Source of the DNA: an uncultured Muribaculaceae bacterium
Lineage (GTDB): Bacteria; Bacteroidota; Bacteroidia; Bacteroidales; Muribaculaceae
DNA length: 64,000 bases
Direction: 5' to 3'
Assembly: GCA_958436175.1 (NCBI GenBank)
Contig: CAUBJF010000010.1
Location: forward strand, 26,185-90,184
The notes beneath the pieces are model-generated. The model worked only from the letters and a program-made list of their open reading frames with translations. It did no database searches and was not told where the DNA came from. Below, one piece after another: positions 9,607 to 18,334 of the stretch. Position numbers and translations under genes: made by a program. Within the stretch, counting starts at the first letter, position 1; the number at the start of each line of letters is the position of its first letter.

Positions 9607-10815
9607 TTATAGCTTGTTGGTTTGTTTCTCGTTATATAGCCTGTTGATATAGGATGTCACCCATATTGCCGCAAGCATGTATATGCCTGTAAGAATCCAG
9701 AGGGCGATATACTCACCGTGTACTTCGGCAAGGGTAGCGGCGTTGCTGTTGATGCGTATGAAGCCTTCTACACCCCAGACGGCCGGGATGGCGTTGCCCA
9801 CCCATGTCCACAGGGACGATATGGCGTAGCGGGGCCAGGTGAGGCCCGACAGGAACAGGAACATGATGGAAGTGAACACTATCAGTACGAAGCACGATTC
9901 GCGCTCTTTCATGAATAGGTTCAGGGTCTGTCCCAGGAAGGATGTGGACAGCAGGAGAGGGAACAGGAAGAGCATATAGTCGATAGGGTTTCCGAAATGG
10001 GGAAGATCGAACATCTCGGGTATGCAACGCACGATATATATCGTACACGGGATATAGAATACCGTGTAGGCCAGAGCTTTGCCCCAGGCGGTGACAGATG
10101 TCGGCACGCCCTGTGTCTGTTCCGGGTCAGCACCCCCGTTGCGTCTGCGCCGTTCGCGCGACGTGCCGCCTAAGAGGCAGATACCGAGAAGCATGCTCTG
10201 CTGCAGGATGAGGATGACGATACCGGGCATGACGAAGGAGGCGAAACCTTGTTCAGAGTCGCCAAGGAAGTTGCTTTCGCTCTTGATTGGTGAGCTTGAT
10301 GTGGCGAGAGAGCCCAGTCCTGCCGAAGCAATCTTTTCGCCTGTGATTTCCGATACCAGATCTATTTGAAGGTCGGTGAGTGCCGACAGCAGGGCGCGGT
10401 AGCGCAGAAGTAGACTGACTTCAGCAAAGAAAGAAGCGTTGGCAACGCTGCCGCGGCCTATGTCCTTGGCATAGTCGTGAGGTATCTGCATGATACCGAA
10501 AACCTTGCCTTCGGCCATGAGCTTTTTGGCATCGGCCATATTGGGGCAGTAGGCATATATCTGGATTGCCGGTGAGGCCGACATCATGCGTACAAGCGTC
10601 CGGGAATCTGCCGTCCGCGAATCGTCTACCACAGCGATTGGGATATCCCGGACGACTTCCGTATTGTAGATGAGAGTGTAGACCACAGGGTAGGCTAAAG
10701 GCAGGAAGAGAAAGAACAGAAGAAGCCCTATGTCGCCGGTCATGAGCCGGAACTCGTTGCGGAACACCCGTCCTATTCCCGCCAGGCAATTGCTGATATG
10801 TCGGAATACGTTCAT
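9607..10815 (-). CDS. ABC-2 type transporter permease, second of pair
   Basis: A 402-residue inner-membrane protein of the ABC-2 family (YhhJ/YbhR-like). One N-terminal membrane segment (LLLFFLFLPLAYPVVYTLIY) is followed by a large extracytoplasmic region beginning DIPIAVVDDS, then five to six C-terminal segments. The ATG at 10815 lies two bases after the stop of the preceding permease, so I prefer it to an upstream in-frame ATG at 10845 that would overlap that gene. With its sister permease, HlyD and TolC it should form an envelope-spanning exporter. No ATP-binding subunit is encoded anywhere in the window next to it. Confidence 0.88.
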   Translation of the reverse strand: MNVFRHISNCLAGIGRVFRNEFRLMTGDIGLLLFFLFLPLAYPVVYTLIYNTEVVRDIPIAVVDDSRTADSRTLVRMMSASPAIQIYAYCPNMADAKKLMAEGKVFGIMQIPHDYAKDIGRGSVANASFFAEVSLLLRYRALLSALTDLQIDLVSEITGEKIASAGLGSLATSSSPIKSESNFLGDSEQGFASFVMPGIVILILQQSMLLGICLLGGTSRERRRRNGGADPEQTQGVPTSVTAWGKALAYTVFYIPCTIYIVRCIPEMFDLPHFGNPIDYMLFLFPLLLSTSFLGQTLNLFMKERESCFVLIVFTSIMFLFLSGLTWPRYAISSLWTWVGNAIPAVWGVEGFIRINSNAATLAEVHGEYIALWILTGIYMLAAIWVTSYINRLYNEKQTNKL

Positions 10816-10817
10816 TA

Positions 10818-11984
10818 TCAGGGTACGTAGATGGGTTTGACACAAGCTTTACGTAGACGGCGAAGCAGTATCGGCGACAGTAGGGGGAAGATTATCAGGG
10901 CTATGAAATAATAGCGCGAATAGTACAGCGCCACACCGTCGAGGGCTTCGTTGATATAGATGAGGAACCAGTAGCGTATAGGTGCGGCCCAGCTGAAAAC
11001 ACCGATGGCTCCGTACATGCTCGTGACAGGGAAAGAGAAACCTGTGAACGAGAAGCACAGTATGCCGAAAAGACAGCATGTGCTGAAGGCGAGGCGCGGA
11101 TTGGGGAACAGGCAGCATACGAACAATGCAAAACCCTGGCAGGCCGTAACCAGCAGGAAGGTGGCTGCTATCATCCATCCCAGACTCCCGTTGAGAGGCA
11201 CATGCGCGACATCGAACATTACCCATAGTTCGAAGAGCGCGACGATAAAGAAGATGACTGTCTGAGGCAGAAGCTTTGCAGTCACAGCCATGAATATACT
11301 GCCGTCGCCGGCGGCAAGCCATTGCGGCGACGTGCCGTTCTTTATTTCCATGGTGATGGAAAACGTTGTCATAATCATTATCATCAGGGCTAACAGAGCC
11401 ATGGAGAACGAGGGTGTGAGGTAATACGAATAGTTCAGCCAGGGATTGTTGAGCGGAAAGGTCCCGATATTGACAGGCTGGAGAAGCCCGGCGATATTTT
11501 CCGGGTCTATGCCAGTGCTTATGAGCACTTCGCGGACAACGCCCGATGCAGTGCCGACGGCTACTGTCTTGAATCCTTTGAAGGCGAATGTGCCGGGGAT
11601 GAAGTATGTCAGGTTGGAGAAGTACTCGAGAGTAGGCGTGCGGCCCGAGAGCGCGTCCTTCTCGAAATTGGCCGGGATGACAAAGAATCCGAATGTCTCA
11701 CCCCGACGTATCTGTTCGAGAGCCTGGTCATAGCTTTCGGCCGTGTGGTCGATGCTGATGACGTTTAGGGCGTTGAGCGAACGTGTCACAGAACGGCTCA
11801 TCGACGAATGGTCCAGGTCTACGACGGCTGTAGGGACTCTTTCGGGCAACCCGGGCCACATGAGGCTGACAAGGAATACGAGCACCAGCAGAGGTGCCAC
11901 TATCATCCCGAAGAAATACATCTTCCGGGATGTAAGTTGCCGTATTTCCCGACGCAGGCTCTCCTTGAATCCTTTTGTTGCCAT
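10818..11984 (-). CDS. ABC-2 type transporter permease, first of pair
   Basis: A 388-residue ABC-2 permease paired with the next gene. It has an N-terminal membrane anchor (FFGMIVAPLLVLVFLVSLMW), a periplasmic domain starting VPTAVVDLDHSSMSR, which parallels IPIAVVDDS in its sister, and a C-terminal membrane bundle with NPRLAF and GFSFP. It follows hlyD by 19 bases and precedes its sister by two bases. The paired architecture resembles YbhS/YbhR of drug exporters, but the usual YbhF-type ATPase gene is absent here. The substrate is unknown; drugs, bile acids or envelope lipids are options. Confidence 0.88.
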   Translation of the reverse strand: MATKGFKESLRREIRQLTSRKMYFFGMIVAPLLVLVFLVSLMWPGLPERVPTAVVDLDHSSMSRSVTRSLNALNVISIDHTAESYDQALEQIRRGETFGFFVIPANFEKDALSGRTPTLEYFSNLTYFIPGTFAFKGFKTVAVGTASGVVREVLISTGIDPENIAGLLQPVNIGTFPLNNPWLNYSYYLTPSFSMALLALMIMIMTTFSITMEIKNGTSPQWLAAGDGSIFMAVTAKLLPQTVIFFIVALFELWVMFDVAHVPLNGSLGWMIAATFLLVTACQGFALFVCCLFPNPRLAFSTCCLFGILCFSFTGFSFPVTSMYGAIGVFSWAAPIRYWFLIYINEALDGVALYYSRYYFIALIIFPLLSPILLRRLRKACVKPIYVP

Positions 11985-12003
11985 TCAGTCTGTGTTTTAT
12001 GGG

Positions 12004-13020
12004 TTATTTGCCCGGATCTTTCAGGATAGCGCTCATGCCGGGACGCAGTCCCTCGACTTTATCGTCGGGGCGTGCCTTGATCTGGAACGTGCGGCTGTCG
12101 TAGCTGCCGGTACTCTTGGTGGAGCGCCAGGTGGCGTAGTTGCCCATGTCGCGTATATAGTAGATGGTAACGTCGATTTCCTTTTTGCCCAGGGCCGGTA
12201 TCATGACCTTGATGGTTTTGCCCATGGTGAGCTCGTTGAGGAGTTCTTCGCGGACATTGAATGTCACCCACCGTTTGTCGGTGCGAAGAAGGCTCATGAT
12301 AGGCGCGCCTATGGCGACGAGTTCGCCCGTCTCTGGATATATCTGGTCGACAGTGCCGTCGTAGGGCGCGGTGAGATAGCTGTCTTCGAGAAGGGCTTCT
12401 ACCTGTGCTACACCGCTGCCGGCAGCCTGTACCATGGCCTGTGCCGTTTCCTTGTCTTCGGCCTGTGCGCCTGCCTTGGCCAGCGAGAGCTGGCTTGCGG
12501 CTGCGTCGCGGGCGGCTACGGCGGCATCATAGGCGGCCTTGGCCTCGTCGCGTTTCTGTTCCGTGATGACACCTTCGGCGTAGAGGTTTTCCGTTCTTTC
12601 GTAAGTCTTGTGTGTGATGGTGACGGCTGCCTCGGCCTGGCGCAGGAGGTCGGCGGCGGCAGAGATAATCTGGCTGCGTGTGCCGGAATCGATTTTCTTG
12701 TTCTGGGCTGCTGCGGCATCTTTCATGGCTTCGGCGCGTCCAAGCTGTGCGTCCGCTATCGACGAATGGATGTGGACGAGCGTGTCGCCGGCATGTACGG
12801 TATCGCCTTCCGTGACATAGAGGTCGGCGACGCGTCCGGCAAGCTTGCCTGATATGCGGATGGAAGTGCCTTCGACCTGGCCTTCGATGAAGCTGTCGGG
12901 ACGGTTCATGAACAGGAAGCCTATGATGGCTATGACGGCCACGCATACAAGCACTACGGCCATGGTGATTAGTAGTGTGCGGTTGGCACGTTTTTCCTGG
13001 ATATTGTCGTTGGTGGACAT
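12004..13020 (-). CDS. HlyD-family periplasmic adaptor protein
   Basis: Membrane fusion protein of 338 residues linking the ABC-2 permeases to TolC. It has one N-terminal membrane helix (LLITMAVVLVCVAVIAIIGF), a lipoyl-type half motif (GRVADLYVTEGDTVHAGDTLVHI), a long Ala/Gln-rich coiled-coil hairpin (about residues 95-200), the returning half motif (LTAPYDGTVDQIYPETGELV) and a beta-barrel domain. The ATG at 13020 is chosen because it directly precedes the polar segment before the membrane helix; an upstream ATG at 13137 would run deep into tolC. It lies 20 bases after tolC. Confidence 0.93.
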   Translation of the reverse strand: MSTNDNIQEKRANRTLLITMAVVLVCVAVIAIIGFLFMNRPDSFIEGQVEGTSIRISGKLAGRVADLYVTEGDTVHAGDTLVHIHSSIADAQLGRAEAMKDAAAAQNKKIDSGTRSQIISAAADLLRQAEAAVTITHKTYERTENLYAEGVITEQKRDEAKAAYDAAVAARDAAASQLSLAKAGAQAEDKETAQAMVQAAGSGVAQVEALLEDSYLTAPYDGTVDQIYPETGELVAIGAPIMSLLRTDKRWVTFNVREELLNELTMGKTIKVMIPALGKKEIDVTIYYIRDMGNYATWRSTKSTGSYDSRTFQIKARPDDKVEGLRPGMSAILKDPGK

Positions 13021-13040
13021 GTGATGTGGTTTTTTGTTCG

Positions 13041-14573
13041 TTAGCGGTAAAGGGTTCCGAGCGCTTTGCTGAGGTAGGTATGGCACAGCTGTACGTCGAT
13101 CATGGCATCGATTTGCTCGGAATGAGCCTTGAGCCATGCTGTCTGCGCCTCCATGACGGTCGTTGACGTGCTGACACCCTCACGGAATCCTACGTTGGCA
13201 CTGTGGAGGTTTTCGTTTGCCTTGGCAAGGTTTGTCTCGGTCATTTCGTAGGTCTTGTATGCTTCCTGGGTCTTGAAGGAAGCCTGGCTGACCTGGAGTG
13301 CTACGAGTTCCTTGGCATCTTCGAGCTCGAGACGGCGTATTATCTCGTCGGCCTCGGCAGCCTTGTATCTGGCGCGGTTGCCGCCCCAGTGCCACAGAGG
13401 TATCTTGAGCATCGCTCCGACTGAGAAGGCGCCTTTGAAGCGTTTCTTGAAGCCGTCGTACATGTTCGGGTTCGAGATTTCGTACGAGCCTATCACGGCG
13501 AGGTTCGGAAGCATTTCCGAGAGAGCTACTTTCTTCTGCTGCCCGGCAGCTTCGACGGCGTAGCCGAGGGCGCGGAGGTCGGGGCGGTTGGCATAGACGT
13601 TCTCCATGTCGTATCCGCCTTCAGGAGCCGTACCGGGACCTATCTGCGGCTGTCGGCTGTCCTCGTCGGCGAGGGTGAAAACAGTGTTGACCGGCAGCCC
13701 GCACACCTGGGCGAGTGCCATGCGCGAGAGAACGAGGCCATTGTTGACCTTGACGAGGTCGACTTGCGCGGAATTGAGCTTTACAGCGACGCTGAGCGCG
13801 TCGCTGCGTGTGGCGACTCCTTGTTCGACCATTAACCCGACCTGGCGGTCGAGGGTGTCGAGAAGGTTGACGTATTCCTGCGCCAGAGCCTGTTTCGCCT
13901 TGAGCGACACTACCATCCAGTAGGCTGCATCGACTGCGTAGATTACGTTTTCCGTCTCGTTGGCATGAAGTTCGCGTGCGGCATTCTCGGCGGCTTTGGT
14001 AAGCTTGTTGAGAGCAACTATCTTGCCTCCCATATAGATTGGCTGAGTCAGGGTCAAGGCTCCGAAAAATATGTTGTGGATGTCGTAGACCATAGCATCT
14101 TTCGGAAGCCATGCCACCTGCTCCGGCACCATTTCCCCGTTAGGGCCTTTGACAGGCTCCCCGGTGAGGGGGTTGCGGACGACGGAGAACTCATAGTTTT
14201 GTGTCTCCAGGTTGAAGTTTTTGACGGGCAGCAGCTGGTCGGAGTCGAATATGGAGAGGTTGCGCTGGTTGTACATATAGCCACCTGAGAAATCGAAGGC
14301 GGGCAGATAGGCCGCGAAAGCTTCCTTGTTCTGGTACTGGGCTTTGACGATCTTCTGACGCGACATCATCAGTTGCTTGTTGTGGGATATGGCCATAGCC
14401 CTGCAAGAGTCCAGCGACATTATTCCGGGGATAACTTCGGCTGCAGATGCTGCATCGACACCGATGGCATCGTTCTGGGCCGACATAGGGCAGGGCAAAA
14501 TCAGCATCATCCCGACTGAGACGAGCGCTGTAAGGTATCGGGCGAGACTGTGGTTAAGAAATCTGTATTTCAT
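13041..14573 (-). CDS. TolC-family outer-membrane efflux protein
   Basis: A 510-residue outer-membrane channel. A signal peptide (hydrophobic core YLTALVSVGMMLILP, cut near PMSAQ) is followed by two repeated halves of long amphipathic helices and short beta segments. Typical elements are SLDSCRAMAISHNKQL at the start of the mature part, LTQPIYMGGKI in the first strand region, and REGVSTSTTVMEAQTAWLKA near the C-terminus. It precedes the HlyD and ABC-2 genes and should be the outer-membrane exit duct of that exporter. Confidence 0.93.
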   Translation of the reverse strand: MKYRFLNHSLARYLTALVSVGMMLILPCPMSAQNDAIGVDAASAAEVIPGIMSLDSCRAMAISHNKQLMMSRQKIVKAQYQNKEAFAAYLPAFDFSGGYMYNQRNLSIFDSDQLLPVKNFNLETQNYEFSVVRNPLTGEPVKGPNGEMVPEQVAWLPKDAMVYDIHNIFFGALTLTQPIYMGGKIVALNKLTKAAENAARELHANETENVIYAVDAAYWMVVSLKAKQALAQEYVNLLDTLDRQVGLMVEQGVATRSDALSVAVKLNSAQVDLVKVNNGLVLSRMALAQVCGLPVNTVFTLADEDSRQPQIGPGTAPEGGYDMENVYANRPDLRALGYAVEAAGQQKKVALSEMLPNLAVIGSYEISNPNMYDGFKKRFKGAFSVGAMLKIPLWHWGGNRARYKAAEADEIIRRLELEDAKELVALQVSQASFKTQEAYKTYEMTETNLAKANENLHSANVGFREGVSTSTTVMEAQTAWLKAHSEQIDAMIDVQLCHTYLSKALGTLYR

Positions 14574-14657
14574 GCTGCAGTTTAGTGGAAACGCTTTTGT
14601 CTTGGGATAGATTGTATATGCTATAATATCGAAAACGCTACAATTGTCCGCACTTCG

Positions 14658-16085
14658 CTATTCTTCCCGGGGCGAGAAGACGTATGCTCCAAGGTCGGGC
14701 GCTTCGCCACGCTTCAGGCCGTAGGCATCGGTGACTCCTTCAGACGGCATCAGCGCAGGGTCCGCGGCACCTATGGCCGGAGAGCCGGACTGGAGACGGT
14801 AGTCGAAGAAATAGTCCGAACGCACTGTATAGTATAGCGGGTCTTCGCCCCAGATGCAGCTCAGGAAGTGTTCGTCGTCCTCGCCTTTGCTCTTGAGAAG
14901 ACAGCGGCGCAGATAGACCGACGAGCCGTCGAGCGTTCCGGGATATACGTCGCTCCCGAGACCGTAGATTATAGAGTTGGTTATCTCGGCGCTGGTATAT
15001 GGCAGTCCGCTGCCGTCATCAAGTCCTTCTTTGGGGTCGGCCGACAAGTGCGACAGGCCGACAGCGGGGCCGCCGATGGCTGAGAAAAGATAGTTGTTGG
15101 CAAAGGTGCATTGACTGAACAGATGCGTGCCGCCGTTGAGCGATACAAGGCCGCCGCCGCCTTCCGCAAATTCGCAGCCGATGGCCGTGACGTTGCGGTG
15201 GATGGCCTCGAGGACGAGACCGCCCGAGTTGTGTATCCGGCAGTTGAGAATGGTGAGCGCCGTTTCGGTGTCGTTGCCGTTACCGGCAATGCAGACTCCC
15301 TGCGATGTGTTTCGGATTTCGGTGTTGGTCAAACGGTTGCCTGTGGATGTGGCGGCGAAGAATACGCCTGTCCACTGTCGCGACATAAGTTCGAAGGAAA
15401 TGTCACCGACGAGGTTGCCGTTGCGGTCGCCGCTGAAGACGACGGGAGCCTCCGGAGTGCCCTCGGAGATGAGCTGCCCTCGGACTATCAGCGAAGCCTT
15501 GTCGTGGAAGCGGAGCGATGTGCCTCTCTCGAGGGTGAGGGTAGTGCCCGGTGCGACGACGAGCGAGTCGAAGATTTGATAAGGCAGGTCGGCGGTGAGC
15601 TTAGTGTCGCTGTCTAAGGTCTTGCCCGACAGGCGTACGACATTCTGGCCGCTGGCACGGAGGACTACCGACGATGTGATGCCGTTGGTCGTAAAATCGA
15701 CCTTGGCATCGACGGCGACAGGACGTGCCGACGCGTTGGGCGGCAGCGTAGCTTCGACGAAAACGAATACAGAGTCGTCGGGACGTATCTCTACATCGGA
15801 GAACTCGCGTCCGCTGATGCCGTCGACATTGATGCGGAAGCAGTCGGCATTATCGCCCGACAGGCCGATGCGGCTTATCGAAAGTGATTTCTTATGAGGG
15901 TTGTAGACTTTGAAGCGGCCTGTCGGCGACGGTTCGTCGGTGAAGATTACGCCCAGGTCGAGAGTGTCGGCCGAAAAGCGTGGCTGGTCGGACGGAGACG
16001 TGGAAAAACCGTCCTCGATGCACCCCGTAAGGGTGACGACGACGCACGCTATGACTATATTGAGGAGGATAACTATTTTTTTCAT
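14658..16085 (-). CDS. surface or periplasmic lipoprotein with predicted right-handed beta-helix
   Basis: A 475-residue lipoprotein. The leader ends in VTLTGC, a lipobox with Cys at about residue 22. Residues about 40-150 look like an Ig-like or ASPM/choice-of-anchor domain (LDLGVIFTDEPSPTGRFKVYNPHKKSL). Residues about 160-440 look like a parallel beta-helix of the pectate-lyase type, with repeated patterns such as LTNTEIRNTSQGVCI, ALTILNCRIHNSGGL and NVTAIGCEFAEGG. The C-terminal SPAIGAADP and DLGAYVF are common in Bacteroidota cell-surface beta-helix lipoproteins. It stands 84 bases upstream of tolC on the same strand, so it may be the first gene of the exporter operon. No catalytic function can be assigned. 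Confidence 0.85.
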   Translation of the reverse strand: MKKIVILLNIVIACVVVTLTGCIEDGFSTSPSDQPRFSADTLDLGVIFTDEPSPTGRFKVYNPHKKSLSISRIGLSGDNADCFRINVDGISGREFSDVEIRPDDSVFVFVEATLPPNASARPVAVDAKVDFTTNGITSSVVLRASGQNVVRLSGKTLDSDTKLTADLPYQIFDSLVVAPGTTLTLERGTSLRFHDKASLIVRGQLISEGTPEAPVVFSGDRNGNLVGDISFELMSRQWTGVFFAATSTGNRLTNTEIRNTSQGVCIAGNGNDTETALTILNCRIHNSGGLVLEAIHRNVTAIGCEFAEGGGGLVSLNGGTHLFSQCTFANNYLFSAIGGPAVGLSHLSADPKEGLDDGSGLPYTSAEITNSIIYGLGSDVYPGTLDGSSVYLRRCLLKSKGEDDEHFLSCIWGEDPLYYTVRSDYFFDYRLQSGSPAIGAADPALMPSEGVTDAYGLKRGEAPDLGAYVFSPREE

Positions 16086-16220
16086 CTTATTTTTAACGTT
16101 TCGCGCAGGTCATTATTATGATGCAGGGAGCTAAAAATACTTAGTTTAAGGATGAATAAGACTTCCGGACCATTGAAAATCTGTTATAGGACATGTTTTG
16201 TAAAAACCTTCCGTTAAAAC

Positions 16221-16251
16221 TTTGATTTGAAAATAAAAAGGCGTAAATTCG
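16221..16251 (+). promoter_or_regulatory. promoter of the glycogen operon
   Basis: TTTG at 16221-16224, 19 bases, then TAAATTCG at 16244-16251, one mismatch from the Bacteroidota -7 consensus TAnnTTTG. It predicts a leader of about 100 bases before the debranching enzyme. Confidence 0.6.
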
Positions 16252-16361
16252 CCGAATGATAGTCGCAGGGCCGCTTTTCGGCACCCTCGGTGATGAAAAC
16301 TCATACCGAGAAAAAACCTGATCATTATACCTAACAATATATCTAACCAAATACCCCAAAA

Positions 16362-18308
16362 ATGAGTTATCTTAAATTCGATAAGAATCTGCTCATCAAC
16401 TTGGACCAATCACTGCCAAAGGAAATGCTCCGTACCAATCAGGCAGGTGCTTACCACTGCACCACCCTGGTAGGGTGCAATACCCGGAAGCAGCACGGCC
16501 TGCTGGTCATTCCCATCGAAAGTATGGGTGGCAGGCCCCATGTGATGCTGTCGAGTCTCGACGAAACGGTGATTCAGCATGGTGCTCCTTTCAATCTCGG
16601 AATACACAGGTACAAAGGCGGTGTGTACAGCCCCAACGGCCATAAGTATATCCGTGAGTTTGATTGCGAAGGCGTTCCACGCATGACATACCGTGTCGGA
16701 GGTGTGATCCTCAACAAGGAGAAGATCTTTATCAGCCAGGAAAACAGAATATTGATTCGCTACACACTTGTTGAGGCCCATTCGCCGACAACGCTGCGTT
16801 TCCGTCCCTTCCTCGCTTTCCGCGAGGTCAACAGCCTCTGTGTGGCAAACAACGCCATCAACCGCGACATCGTACCCGTCGACAACGGCGTGGCTTCATG
16901 CCTTTACGACGGATTCCCCACACTGTACATGCAGTTCAGCCACAAAGCACAATGGGTCGACGAGCCTAACTGGTACAATGACATAGAATATGTTAAGGAT
17001 CTCGAACGCGGTGTGCCCTATTGCGAAGACCTCTGGGTTCCCGGTTACTTCGAGGTGCCTATCAAGAAAGGTGAGAGTATCATATTCTCGGCTGGTATAA
17101 GCCCGGTGAATCCGAGGAACCTCAAGAAAATGTACGAAAACGAGATTGCAAGCCGAACACCCCGTACTTCCTTCTTCAACTGCCTCAAGAACAGTGCTAA
17201 GCAGTTCTATATCCGCAAGGGCGATGCCATGTACCTTATCTCCGGTTTCCCCTGGGGTATCATATTGGCCCGCAATACGTTCATGGCTCTTCCCGGCCTT
17301 ACTCTCGCCATCGACCACCGGGCCGACTACGAGGCTATCATGGATACTGCTCTCAAAGCTCTCCTGCGTTACGCCGACACGGGCGAGAAGAGCGAGACAA
17401 TCCACGGCATAGAGCATCCCGATATACCACTGTGGGCTCTCTGGGCAATACAGCAGTATGCCAAGAGCGTAGGAACCGAAGCCGCTTCCGACAAGTATCT
17501 CCAGCCTGTGACTTCACTTGTCGACTGGATTCTCCGTGGAGGCCACAACAACCTCTTTGTCGATCCCGAGAGCGGCCTGCTCAGCACTGACGGTCACGAC
17601 AAGGCTGTGTCCTGGATGAATTCCTCGCTCGGAGGCATGCCCGTTATTCGCCGTACAGGGCGTCTGGTGGAATTCAACGCTCTGTGGTACAATGCCCTGA
17701 TGTTCGCTGCTTCTCTCGCTGAAAATAAACCCGGCCTCGCTGAACGCCGTGACGCTTGGCTTGCCGAGGCCGAGAAGATGAAGAAACCTTTTGTCGACAC
17801 TTTCCTCAACGAAAGCGGTTATCTCTACGACTACGTCGACGGAACTTATGCCGAACCGAGCGTGCGTCCCAACATGGCTATCGCCATAGGCCTCGACTAT
17901 TCGCCCCTCGACCGCCGTCAGCGTAAGAGCGTCCTCGACGTGGTGACCCGCGAGCTCCTTACCCCCAAGGGCCTCCGCACACTCTCGCCCAAAAGCTACG
18001 GCTACCGCCCCAACTACCTCGGATCGCCCGACGAACGCGAGTTCTCGATGCACAACGGCCCCGCCCGCCCCTGGCTCATCGGCTTCTATGCCGACGCATA
18101 CCTCCGCGTATTCGGCCTCAGCGGCGTCGGTTATATCGACCGTATGCTCATAGGCTTCGAGGACGAGATGACCAACGGCTGCATCGGCTCTCTCAGCCAG
18201 CTCTACGACGGAAATCCTCCCTACAAGGGGCGTGGCGCTGTAAGCCATGCAACCAACGTAGCCGAAGTGCTCCGCACATACCGCTCCCTCAAACGTTTCG
18301 AACAATAA
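16362..18308 (+). CDS. glycogen debranching enzyme (amylo-alpha-1,6-glucosidase, GH133-type)
   Basis: A 648-residue cytoplasmic enzyme that removes the 1,6-linked branches of glycogen. The N-terminal domain (residues about 1-250, TNQAGAYHCTTLVGCNTRKQHGLLV) matches the debranching enzyme N-domain. The C-terminal alpha/alpha barrel carries RKGDAMYLISGFPWG, RNTFMALPGLTL, ETIHGIEHPDIPLWALWA and the closing HNGPARPWLIGFYADA. It is the first gene of a three-gene operon, 26 bases before a GT4 gene and upstream of a GH57 gene. This is the order I recall from Bacteroides. There is no signal peptide, in keeping with storage glycogen. Confidence 0.93.
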   Translation: MSYLKFDKNLLINLDQSLPKEMLRTNQAGAYHCTTLVGCNTRKQHGLLVIPIESMGGRPHVMLSSLDETVIQHGAPFNLGIHRYKGGVYSPNGHKYIREFDCEGVPRMTYRVGGVILNKEKIFISQENRILIRYTLVEAHSPTTLRFRPFLAFREVNSLCVANNAINRDIVPVDNGVASCLYDGFPTLYMQFSHKAQWVDEPNWYNDIEYVKDLERGVPYCEDLWVPGYFEVPIKKGESIIFSAGISPVNPRNLKKMYENEIASRTPRTSFFNCLKNSAKQFYIRKGDAMYLISGFPWGIILARNTFMALPGLTLAIDHRADYEAIMDTALKALLRYADTGEKSETIHGIEHPDIPLWALWAIQQYAKSVGTEAASDKYLQPVTSLVDWILRGGHNNLFVDPESGLLSTDGHDKAVSWMNSSLGGMPVIRRTGRLVEFNALWYNALMFAASLAENKPGLAERRDAWLAEAEKMKKPFVDTFLNESGYLYDYVDGTYAEPSVRPNMAIAIGLDYSPLDRRQRKSVLDVVTRELLTPKGLRTLSPKSYGYRPNYLGSPDEREFSMHNGPARPWLIGFYADAYLRVFGLSGVGYIDRMLIGFEDEMTNGCIGSLSQLYDGNPPYKGRGAVSHATNVAEVLRTYRSLKRFEQ

Positions 18309-18334
18309 TTCCCTAACCATCTACTCGACCATAT

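Noticed and set aside
10815..10845. Upstream ATG for the second ABC-2 permease
   Set aside because: It would overlap the end of the first permease; the ATG two bases after that stop gives the usual N-terminus.
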